64,000 bases of DNA from Cylindrospermum stagnale PCC 7417 (GTDB lineage Bacteria; Cyanobacteriota; Cyanobacteriia; Cyanobacteriales; Nostocaceae). A program made the position numbers and the translations under genes. Every line of letters begins with the position of its first letter. The stretch's first letter is position 1. Below are positions 56,999-64,000 of this stretch, one piece after another. Below the pieces are notes generated by a model. The model had not been told where the DNA came from. It did no database searches and worked only from the letters and a program-made list of their open reading frames with translations. Where the stretch lies: positions 905,001 through 969,000 of the forward strand of contig NC_019757.1 of assembly GCF_000317535.1 (NCBI RefSeq), read 5' to 3'.

Positions 56999-58927
56999 AT
57001 GGTACAAACTCCCCCATCCCCGTCTTCACCCGATCAATACAAGGTTGATGCTGAAAAGACAACAGTAGAAGCTATTATACAAGCCTCGACATCAGAGACA
57101 GAGATTGATCTAGAGTTCCTTTACACCAGAGATATTGAATTTCGTCAGGAAACTATTTACTTTCTCGTGGTTGATCGGTTTCATGACGGTGATCCAGATA
57201 ATAGTGAAGGTGCTAACTCAGAACTATATGATCCCACTGGAAAAGATTGGGGTAAATATTGGGGTGGCGACTTGCAAGGCGTCATCGATAAATTGGACTA
57301 TTTGCAAAAAATGGGAGTAACTACCCTTTGGTTGACTCCTCTATTTGAGCAGGTGGAAGATTTGTTTATTAGCAATGCAGCAATGCATGGCTATTGGACA
57401 AAAGACTTTAAGCGCATAAATCCTCGCTATATTGCTCAAGGAGAAGATCCTTCCTTAAATAATACCCAGGAAGAAAGAAATACGACATTTGACAGCTTAA
57501 TTGCCGAATTGCACCAGCGCAAAATGAAGTTAGTGCTGGATATTGTCTGCAACCATAGCAGCCCTGATACTAACGGTAGTAAGGGTGAATTATACGACGA
57601 TGGAGTCAAAATTGCCGACTTCAACAACGATGTCAATAATTGGTATCACCACTACGGGGAAGTGCAAAACTGGGAAGATGAATGGCAAGTGCAAAACTGT
57701 GAACTAGCCGGTCTAGCCACCTTCAATGAAAACAATAGTGAATATCGTGAATACATCAAGTCAGCAATTAAACAATGGCTAGACCGGGGTGTGGATGCGC
57801 TGCGGGTAGATACTGTCAAGCATATGCCCATCTGGTTTTGGCAAGAATTTACCGGCGATATGATGATTCACAAACCAGATGTGTTTATTTTTGGGGAATG
57901 GATTTATAGCAATCCTAGTGACGATCGCTCGGTTGAATTTGCTAACCAGTCAGGCATGACCATTCTGGACTTTGGACTGTGCGTGGCGATTCGGGCGGCA
58001 CTGGGACAAGGTTCAGAAAACGGATTCCAGACAATTCAATATATTTTTGATCAAGACCATTGCTACAACGGGGCAACTGAGTTAATCACCTTCATTGATA
58101 ACCATGATATGTCCCGCTTTCAATCGCTGAACCCCGATCCAGCGATGTTGAAAGTAGCGATCGCACTAATTATGACCTCTCGCGGTATTCCCTGCATCTA
58201 TTACGGCACAGAACAGTATCTGCACGACGATACCGATGGCGGTAACGATCCCTACAACCGCCCAATGATGGAAAAATGGGATAACGATACAGAAATTTAT
58301 CGTAATATCAGATTGCTGTCTGGGTTGCGGCGACTAAATCCCGCTGTAGCAATGGGTAGCCAATGGCCAAAGTATCTCACACCTGATATTTACTGCTATG
58401 TGCGCCGTTATCGTGATTCACTGTGTTTTGTGGCACTCAACCGAGGGGGAGAAGTCACTCTCCCAGAAGTTGAAACTGAACTACCCGACGGTGAACATAC
58501 CTGTGCAGTAACTCGCAATAAGTATGAAGTCAAGGACGGCAAGATTTATAACTTGCAACTAGAAGAACGGGGCGTGATTGTTTTCAGCCACGTTGGGGAA
58601 CGCATTAAAGGACAAACGATTGTGCGCGTACAACTCAATGGCGTGAATACCCAACCAGGGGAAACCATTGTTGTGACTGGGGACTGCCCAGAGTTGGGTA
58701 ACTGGGATATTGCCAAGGCATATCCTCTAGAGTACATCAACGCCAATACTTGGTTTGGGGAGATTCCCTTTGATGAGAGTACTGGTAACTTGATCAGTTA
58801 TAAATATGCCATGTGGCGCGAAGGGCGATCGCCTTTGCGGGAAAATTTGGTAAATCGCCGTTGGGTAATTGCCAAAGAAGGTACTGTGAAATGGCGAGAC
58901 ACTTGGGCTACAGGTAGGGAATGTTAG
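56999..58927 (+). CDS. GH13 alpha-amylase family protein with C-terminal CBM20
   Basis: A 642-residue enzyme. The GH13 catalytic barrel (about 45-480) has FLVVDRFHDGDPDN, KLVLDIVCNHSSPD, GVDALRVDTVKH with the nucleophile Asp271, VFIFGEWIYS with the acid Glu300, and FIDNHDMSR with the third Asp367. The C-terminal 95 residues (from IVRVQLNGVNTQPGETIVVTGDCPELGNWDI) form a CBM20 starch-binding domain. Overall it resembles cyclodextrin glucanotransferases and maltogenic amylases, but there is no signal peptide, implying action on intracellular glycogen or maltooligosaccharide. Subclass is uncertain. Confidence 0.92.
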   Translation: MVQTPPSPSSPDQYKVDAEKTTVEAIIQASTSETEIDLEFLYTRDIEFRQETIYFLVVDRFHDGDPDNSEGANSELYDPTGKDWGKYWGGDLQGVIDKLDYLQKMGVTTLWLTPLFEQVEDLFISNAAMHGYWTKDFKRINPRYIAQGEDPSLNNTQEERNTTFDSLIAELHQRKMKLVLDIVCNHSSPDTNGSKGELYDDGVKIADFNNDVNNWYHHYGEVQNWEDEWQVQNCELAGLATFNENNSEYREYIKSAIKQWLDRGVDALRVDTVKHMPIWFWQEFTGDMMIHKPDVFIFGEWIYSNPSDDRSVEFANQSGMTILDFGLCVAIRAALGQGSENGFQTIQYIFDQDHCYNGATELITFIDNHDMSRFQSLNPDPAMLKVAIALIMTSRGIPCIYYGTEQYLHDDTDGGNDPYNRPMMEKWDNDTEIYRNIRLLSGLRRLNPAVAMGSQWPKYLTPDIYCYVRRYRDSLCFVALNRGGEVTLPEVETELPDGEHTCAVTRNKYEVKDGKIYNLQLEERGVIVFSHVGERIKGQTIVRVQLNGVNTQPGETIVVTGDCPELGNWDIAKAYPLEYINANTWFGEIPFDESTGNLISYKYAMWREGRSPLRENLVNRRWVIAKEGTVKWRDTWATGREC

Positions 58928-59432
58928 AAATAGCAAATCGGTAATTGCTAATCTTGACTTTAGGTTTGTAGTCAGCACTTCAGTGCTTGCCCTGTAATCA
59001 AATACATAGTTTGTCCCAAAATTTATTTGGGAAAATCTTAGGAGCTACTGCGGAATTAATAGACTTTCCGTTGTAGCTCTTTATATTCCCAGGAGAGTCT
59101 GATGCACCTGGGAAAAAATATCAATAGTTTTTCAACCTAAAAATGCCAAAGTTTAAGATCTCAAAAACCAGATTTCGATTAAGGATGTTAAATTTTTCAT
59201 TCACATCCCCCAATTGGATGAATCTGTTGGGTGAAGCAATCATTACCTCGGCGCTGGTAATTTCAGATAATTGGACTAATTTACAGAAAAACTTCAGCTT
59301 TTGACCATTTTTTATTCTAGAGAATATAGATCAATAGATCAAACCTTCGATGGAGCCTTGAACAATAGGTATTTGGTTATTGTTTAGGTGATTTGCAGAG
59401 GAAATAGTCAAATTTTTAACAGGAGAAATCGG
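58928..59432. other. Intergenic region with a cluster of hairpins
   Basis: 505 bases. Three strong hairpins stand in a row at 59014-59114 (see that entry). The rest is AT-rich without repeats or genes; the predicted GTG frame from 59388 is preferred to start at 59433. Confidence 0.5.
59014..59114. ncRNA. Candidate structured RNA: three consecutive hairpins
   Basis: The three stems are CCCAAA/TTTGGG at 59015-59031, a compound stem GAGCTAC...GTAGCTC at 59042-59079 with an inner CGGA/TCCG, and TTCCCAGG/CCTGGGAA at 59086-59114. They lie between the amylase and the exported protein gene and are followed by an A-run. They may form the 3' end of the amylase mRNA or a separate small RNA. No family is recognised. 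Confidence 0.35.
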
Positions 59433-60227
59433 GTGCTTAACAACATTTCTAAATTTTTTCCCTCGCATCGGTGGAAAATTCCCTTTGTTGGCTTGCTTCT
59501 AGCCTCTGGTATAGTTGGCGTTGGTGTTGTGGGTCAGCAAACTAAACCAGTGCTGAGTAACCAAATCGAAAAATTCCCTTCATTTACGGCGCAAACTATC
59601 GATGCTCCCACTTCAACGAAAACTCCCCTTTTATCGCGACTCAGAGAAGTTCGAGAACAAAGAAGTCAAACCCAGAGTGCTGCTTTTGAAAGTAAAAATT
59701 TAGAGAAGCTTGATCAGCCCAAACTAGCAAATTCAACTATTGTTCGCTCTAAACTAGTATCTTCTGCCAGCTTATCGAAGAATGTGGAAACAGTAGCTAC
59801 AGCTACAAAAGAACTAGGAGTATTACCAACAGTAAATTTCCCCAAAAAAGATGGGATTTATCTTTATGGTCAATCCACACAACCAAACCAGCCTGGTGAA
59901 GGCTATATTGTCTTTCAGAAGCAACAATCTAGGGTGATGGGTGCGTTGTATACGCCCAATTCTGAGTTTAGTTGTTTTCAGGGTACAGTCGGCCAGTCAG
60001 GAGAGTTAGCGATGACGGTGACTGCTTCACCTGGTGAAGGTAGCACGACTCAAGTATCAACAACCAGTAAAATCCCAAAAGTTAGCGATGATGAGTCATT
60101 CACTTATGCCTACTCGGTAGAACTGCAAGACTATAATCGGCTAAATTCTCTCAGTGCTAACGATCGCCGAATCTTGCGGATCTGCAATCAAGTTTCAAAT
60201 GGTTCCTACAGCAAGCTAGTCAACTAA
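59433..60227 (+). CDS. Exported hypothetical protein
   Basis: A protein of 264 residues from the GTG at 59433, chosen because an AGGAGAAATCGG ribosome-binding site precedes it; the longer frame from 59388 lacks one. A signal anchor (WKIPFVGLLLASGIVGVGVVG, about 12-32) is followed by a low-complexity Ser/Gln/Lys-rich linker with two LSRLREVREQRSQTQ-like charged blocks. The C-terminal half has a domain with YGQSTQPNQPGEGYIVFQ and MGALYTPNSEFSCFQGTV. No enzymatic motif is recognised. It converges with cobO. Confidence 0.75.
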   Translation: MLNNISKFFPSHRWKIPFVGLLLASGIVGVGVVGQQTKPVLSNQIEKFPSFTAQTIDAPTSTKTPLLSRLREVREQRSQTQSAAFESKNLEKLDQPKLANSTIVRSKLVSSASLSKNVETVATATKELGVLPTVNFPKKDGIYLYGQSTQPNQPGEGYIVFQKQQSRVMGALYTPNSEFSCFQGTVGQSGELAMTVTASPGEGSTTQVSTTSKIPKVSDDESFTYAYSVELQDYNRLNSLSANDRRILRICNQVSNGSYSKLVN

Positions 60228-60236
60228 AGACATTGC

Positions 60237-60917
60237 TTAATACTCAATTCCCGGTTGTGCTTTCACGCCTTGATCGCGGAAAGGATGCTTAACCAGGGTC
60301 ATTTCTGTTACTAGGTCTGCTCGCTCAATTAAAGCTGGTGGTGCGCCTCTACCGGTGAGAATAACGTGTTTATCTGGTGGTTTTTGTGCTAGACCTGCTA
60401 AAACTTGCTCAACTTGTAAATAACCCATTTTGAGAGCAATATTGATTTCATCTAACAGCACCAGTTTGAAGTCTGGGTTGCGGATGTATTCTAAGGATTT
60501 GTCCCAAGCGGCGCTGGCTTTGTCGAGATCGCGATCGCGATCTTGGGTTTCCCAGGTGAAGCCTTCACCCATCGCGTGGAACTCTAACTGGTCTTGCCAA
60601 TGGTCGAAAACCCGCTTCTCTGAAGGTTCCCAGCCACCTTTGATGTATTGAACGATCGCTACTTTGTAACCATGACCAAGCGATCGCAACACCATCCCCA
60701 AAGCCGCAGTCGTTTTCCCCTTACCGTTACCAGTATTGACAATAATTAACCCTTTTTCTGGTACAGCTTGAGCTATGCGCTGATCCTGCACTTCCTTGCG
60801 GCGCTGCATCTTTTTGCGGTACTGGTCATCATTGAGAGATGATGAGGACATTACCTCGTCAATCAAGCGTGTAATTTCTTTATCTGAATTTAATTCTTCT
60901 GGTGTATCGCTTTTCAT
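60237..60917 (-). CDS. cobO: Cob(I)yrinic acid a,c-diamide adenosyltransferase
   Basis: A 226-residue ATP:corrinoid adenosyltransferase of the CobA/BtuR/CobO type that makes adenosylcobyric forms of cobalamin precursors. GLIIVNTGNGKGKTTAALGM (P-loop at about 62-70), VAIVQYIKGGW, FKLVLLDEINIALKMGYL and VILTGRGAPPALIERADLVTEM are the family signatures. Length and residues are standard. No other cobalamin gene is adjacent. It converges with the exported protein. Confidence 0.95.
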   Translation of the reverse strand: MKSDTPEELNSDKEITRLIDEVMSSSSLNDDQYRKKMQRRKEVQDQRIAQAVPEKGLIIVNTGNGKGKTTAALGMVLRSLGHGYKVAIVQYIKGGWEPSEKRVFDHWQDQLEFHAMGEGFTWETQDRDRDLDKASAAWDKSLEYIRNPDFKLVLLDEINIALKMGYLQVEQVLAGLAQKPPDKHVILTGRGAPPALIERADLVTEMTLVKHPFRDQGVKAQPGIEY

Positions 60918-61209
60918 TAACCTTGGTTAGAAATAATTGTTACTAATAAGAAAACGTCTTAATATGATGTTGTTTATCAGATTTAACTGAAATGGCATTC
61001 AAAGATATATACATTAAGATTACACAATAAAATCTTAAGACAATGTTAGCTTTTTTGGATTCTTAGATAAGTACATAAAACTCTAGCATATACCAACTAA
61101 ATTAACTTGAGATTATTGCTATTTTAAATAAATTAATAGCTTTATTAAAGCATTTTAGTAAAAAAAAATTGTCATTTACTCTAACTAAGGAAGTGAGGAC
61201 AGATCCACC
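60918..61209. other. Intergenic region, nothing recognised
   Basis: 292 AT-rich bases, divergent between cobO and the macro-domain gene. It must carry both promoters. AAGGAAGTGAGGACAG precedes the macro-domain ATG and gives its ribosome-binding site. Confidence 0.5.
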
Positions 61210-61722
61210 ATGATTGAAATTATCGAAGGTGATATTACGCAGCTAGCAGTAGATGCGATCGTCAATGCAGCGAATGAAGAACTGATGACTGGTGGGGGTG
61301 TGTGCGGTGCAATTCACCGTGCCGCTGGGCCAGGTCTTTGGGAAGAATGTCGGCAGATTAGAGGCTGTGAACCTGGTGCAGCCAAGATTACCAAAGGCTA
61401 TAACCTGCCTGCTAAATGGGTAATTCACACCGTTGGCCCAGTGTGGTCAGGTGGAAATTACGACGAAGATGAGGTGTTAGCCAGTTGTTACCGTCATAGT
61501 TTGGCTTTAGCAAACGAATACCAAATTAAAACTATTGCTTTCCCAGCCATTAGCACAGGCGCTTATGGTTTTCCGATGGTACGCGCTAGCAAAATTGCAG
61601 TCACTGAAGTTAACAAGTTTTTACACAGCCATAACTTACCAGAACAAGTTATTTTCGTTTGTTTTGGAAAAAGTGCCTATGATTCATACTTAGATGTTAT
61701 GAAAGAATCGGCTGAAATCTAG
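61210..61722 (+). CDS. Macro domain protein (O-acetyl-ADP-ribose deacetylase type)
   Basis: A 170-residue single macro domain. [24 protein letters not shown] with [16 protein letters not shown] at 26-44 binds the ADP-ribose, and [15 protein letters not shown] near 115 carries the loop of the active site. It follows the MacroD type that removes O-acetyl or mono-ADP-ribose modifications. Its stop lies 44 bases ahead of the deoxyhypusine-synthase-like gene on the same strand, so the two are probably co-transcribed. Confidence 0.93.
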   Translation: MIEIIEGDITQLAVDAIVNAANEELMTGGGVCGAIHRAAGPGLWEECRQIRGCEPGAAKITKGYNLPAKWVIHTVGPVWSGGNYDEDEVLASCYRHSLALANEYQIKTIAFPAISTGAYGFPMVRASKIAVTEVNKFLHSHNLPEQVIFVCFGKSAYDSYLDVMKESAEI

Positions 61723-61766
61723 ATAACATTAGATGCGGCGTGTTTACTCTATGGGAGCTACCAAAA

Positions 61767-62918
61767 ATGTCAAAACAGCAGGGTCAAAAAATCACACCCA
61801 CACCTATGCCAACCGATATCGGGGTGGTTGATTTAATTGATAATTACTTCACCGCTTACAACTCGGCGCGGCTGCGGGAAATCTGTAAACTGCTGAGTCA
61901 GGAAATGCTAACAGAAGGTGTCACTGTGGGAGTTAGTCTTTCCGGTGCTTTGACACCAGCAGGATTTGGGGTTTCTGCCCTTGCGCCCTTAATTCGCAAC
62001 GGCTTTATTGATTGGATGATTAGTACTGGTGCAAATCTTTATCATGATATGCACTTTGGGTTGGGTTTTGAACTCTTTACTGGTAATCCATTTTTGGATG
62101 ATGTGAAACTGCGCCAAGAAGGCACCATCCGGATTTATGACATTATCTTTAGCTACGAAGTGCTGTTGGAAACCGATGCTTTCATCCGCAAAATTCTTCA
62201 AGGGGAAGCATTTCAGAAGCGGATGGGAACCGCTGAGTTTCACTATCTGCTGGGTAAGTATGTGCGGGAAGTAGAAAAGCAATTGGGGGTGCAACATTCT
62301 TGTTTACTAGCCACAGCTTACGAGTATGGCGTACCGATTTACACTTCTTCTCCAGGAGATAGTTCGATTGGGATGAACGTGGCTGCATTGGCGTTGGAAG
62401 GTTCCCAGTTGGTGATAGATCCGTCAATTGATGTGAATGAAACAGCTGCGATCGCCTACGGTGCGCGAGAATCTGAAGGTAAAAGCGCAGCAGTCATTAT
62501 TGGTGGTGGCAGTCCCAAAAACTTTTTGCTACAAACGCAACCGCAAATTCACGAGGTGCTGGGGCTAGAAGAACGGGGACACGATTACTTTATCCAGTTT
62601 ACTGATGCGCGTCCTGATACCGGCGGTTTATCAGGGGCAACTCCTGCGGAAGCTGTCAGTTGGGGTAAAATTGATCCACTGGAGTTACCCAACACGATTG
62701 TTTGTTACACCGATAGCACAATCGCTTTACCACTGGTGACAGCTTACGTGATGAATCAGTGTCAGCCTCGTCCCCTAAAGCGGCTGTACGACCAGCGAGA
62801 AGCATTGTATGACAAACTACAAAAAGATTATCTAGCGGCTAAAGACAAGCCATCTGTAGCTGATGGTAAATCAGAGGAAGTAGCGACTTATCCCTGCGGT
62901 ACACCTGTTAAGAGGTAA
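61767..62918 (+). CDS. Deoxyhypusine-synthase-like protein (probable homospermidine synthase type)
   Basis: A 383-residue NAD-dependent enzyme of the deoxyhypusine synthase family, started at the ATG at 61767 after a GGGAG site. The family elements are [52 protein letters not shown] and [16 protein letters not shown]; the Lys of SWGKI, which forms the enzyme-imine, is kept. Bacteria lack eIF5A, so homologues of this kind are thought to transfer the aminobutyl group to small amines, giving homospermidine or related polyamines. Substrate not proven here. Confidence 0.9.
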   Translation: MSKQQGQKITPTPMPTDIGVVDLIDNYFTAYNSARLREICKLLSQEMLTEGVTVGVSLSGALTPAGFGVSALAPLIRNGFIDWMISTGANLYHDMHFGLGFELFTGNPFLDDVKLRQEGTIRIYDIIFSYEVLLETDAFIRKILQGEAFQKRMGTAEFHYLLGKYVREVEKQLGVQHSCLLATAYEYGVPIYTSSPGDSSIGMNVAALALEGSQLVIDPSIDVNETAAIAYGARESEGKSAAVIIGGGSPKNFLLQTQPQIHEVLGLEERGHDYFIQFTDARPDTGGLSGATPAEAVSWGKIDPLELPNTIVCYTDSTIALPLVTAYVMNQCQPRPLKRLYDQREALYDKLQKDYLAAKDKPSVADGKSEEVATYPCGTPVKR

Positions 62919-63206
62919 TAGCCAGTCCGTTTAATTTCTGAGAAGAACCCCACCCCCGCAAAGCTACGCTTTACGTCCCCTCCCCGCTGGCGAGGAGGGG
63001 GTGTACACACAAGTTATCCGATTACCCAAAAATCTTGAAAAACCTCAAAGAGTCCTGACGGACATCCCTCTCCTTGCAAAGGAGAGGGACAGGTTATGCG
63101 TAGCAGAACCAGGGTGAGGTAATTGCAAGCTGGAATTGCTTAAATATTGCCGTCTCAACTGCACAGGGCTACGATGTAATCTTAAGTACCTGAGGAGTCA
63201 AACCCT
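62919..63206. other. Intergenic region with GC-rich repeat material
   Basis: 288 bases. The segments CCCCCGCAAAGCTACGCTTT and CTCTCCTTGCAAAGGAGAG are dispersed repeats of the Nostoc type. A TGAGGAGTC site at about 63191 precedes the CHAT gene's GTG start. Confidence 0.55.
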
Positions 63207-64000
63207 GTGCCAGTTATCAAAATTCGGGAAGAACGGCAAACAGAGAAAGGGTTTGAGGCAGTTTTGCAATTTGACAGCGGAGAATACCCAATTACAATTA
63301 CTGACCCCTTCACCTCCCAGGAAGAAAAACAATTAGAGTGGTATTTTGAAGACTGGGTGACGTTTCCCTTTAGTGACATTAGCATTGCAGAAAGGGCAGC
63401 AGCCAGCGTTAAAACCTACGGGGAAAGGCTGTTTGAGCAAGTTTTCAAGAAAGATTTCAACGCTTACGGACAATATCAACAACTGCGGGGAAATCTCAGT
63501 CAGGTACAAATAGAAATTGTTGGTAAAACTCCAGAATTTCAAGCATTGCATTGGGAAGCGCTACATGACCCAGACTTAACCCGACCCCTAGCAGTAGACT
63601 GTGTAATGGTGCGGAAGAGTAGCAAACCTGCCCCTGTGTCTGCAAATGTGCAACCATCAGCACTGATAAATCTGCTGATAGTGGTAGCGCGTCCCGATGA
63701 AGAAAAAGATGTGGGTTATCGGACAATTTCTCGCCCGATGATGGAGGTGATAGAAAATGGCCAGTTGCGGGTAAATGTGGAATTGCTGCGTCCGGGAACT
63801 TATGAAGCTTTATCTAGGCATTTGGAAGAAAAAGGCGCGGGTTTTTATCACGTAATTCATCTGGATATGCACGGGGCGCTGATGAGTTATGAAGAGGTGC
63901 AGGAACCCAGGCAAGCAAATCGTTATTTTTATAAAGGGCGTTATGGGCGGGATGATTTGCAGAAGTTTGACGGTGTAAAGGCGTTTGTCTGCTTTGAGGG
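63207..64000 (+). CDS. CHAT-domain protein, N-terminal part (cut by the window edge)
   Basis: The frame runs open from the GTG at 63207 (after TGAGGAGTC) to the window end, at least 264 residues. After IKIREERQTEKGFEAVLQF and the EFQALHWEALHDPDL stretch it contains LLIVVARPDEEKDVGYRTIS and FYHVIHLDMHGALMSYEE, whose His in HG is the catalytic His of the caspase-like CHAT peptidase fold; the catalytic Cys should lie past the edge. CHAT proteins are often fused to TPR, AAA or NB-ARC modules and act in defence or cell death. The rest and the partner genes are outside the window. Confidence 0.85.
   Translation, partial: MPVIKIREERQTEKGFEAVLQFDSGEYPITITDPFTSQEEKQLEWYFEDWVTFPFSDISIAERAAASVKTYGERLFEQVFKKDFNAYGQYQQLRGNLSQVQIEIVGKTPEFQALHWEALHDPDLTRPLAVDCVMVRKSSKPAPVSANVQPSALINLLIVVARPDEEKDVGYRTISRPMMEVIENGQLRVNVELLRPGTYEALSRHLEEKGAGFYHVIHLDMHGALMSYEEVQEPRQANRYFYKGRYGRDDLQKFDGVKAFVCFE

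Noticed and set aside
63182-63726. Minus-strand frames opposite the CHAT gene
   Set aside because: The plus-strand CHAT frame is open to the window end with family motifs; the others are shadows.

Overview
The window looks like chromosomal DNA from a filamentous, probably heterocyst-forming cyanobacterium of the Nostocales. It carries cytochrome b6 and subunit IV genes, the Mg-chelatase H subunit, a CpcS/CpeS-type bilin lyase and a CpcT/CpeT-type protein, a group 2 sigma-70 factor, XisH/XisI proteins, a PatD-like protein, very many HIP1 octamers (GCGATCGC), and the short palindromic intergenic repeats typical of Nostoc and Anabaena. No tRNA, rRNA or CRISPR array was recognised.

Layout. 1-2.1 kb: edge of a probable nonribosomal peptide cluster on the minus strand (start of an adenylation domain, a CPF-motif protein, a fatty acid hydroxylase family protein). 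2.9-13.5 kb: an FMN reductase, ftsH, a PBP4-type peptidase, a pRiA4b ORF-3 family protein, a nucleotidyltransferase, a divergent gntR/leuA pair with two operator-like palindromes between them, an exported CpcT-like protein and a KTSC protein. 13.7-21.2 kb: a bifunctional (p)ppGpp synthetase/hydrolase, a PatD-like gene, an orphan double-ATPase Opp/Dpp ABC protein, a methyltransferase and an acetyltransferase. 21.2-26.2 kb: a compact accessory island, all on the minus strand, with Uma2, XisI and XisH, then a HicB-like protein, a putative immunity protein and a papain-fold toxin, then a HEPN-motif/TPR protein and a truncated Uma2, with several repeats. 26.2-30.2 kb: chlH. 30.2-31.3 kb: a repeat-rich gap with a MITE-like element. 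31.3-40.4 kb: an Rpn/DUF4351 protein with a lost start, an LpxB-related glycosyltransferase, an RDD-pentapeptide fusion, several small membrane or exported proteins, an AAA ATPase relic, a GT4 glycosyltransferase and an anti-sigma-type kinase. 40.6-48.4 kb: petB-petD, ctpA, a degenerate metallo-beta-lactamase fold protein, an EGY1-like site-2 protease, a bilin lyase and a HEAT-repeat protein. 48.6-64 kb: a YciE-type protein, an alpha/beta hydrolase, a fasciclin protein, a GST, a HerA-like ATPase, a sigma factor, a GH13-CBM20 amylase, cobO, a macro-domain/deoxyhypusine-synthase-like pair, and the start of a CHAT-domain protein cut by the window edge.

How the genes fit together. Photosynthesis and pigment functions recur (petBD with ctpA, chlH, bilin lyases, the FtsH and EGY1-like proteases) among housekeeping genes. 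The most unusual content is the 21-26 kb island, which packs nuclease-fold, toxin-fold and HEPN-type proteins between two conserved genes. Other points of interest are the gntR-leuA operators, the apparently exported CpcT-like protein whose tail runs into a transposon-like repeat, two candidate structured RNA regions, and the CHAT protein. Assignments rest on reading motifs by eye; no database search was run.
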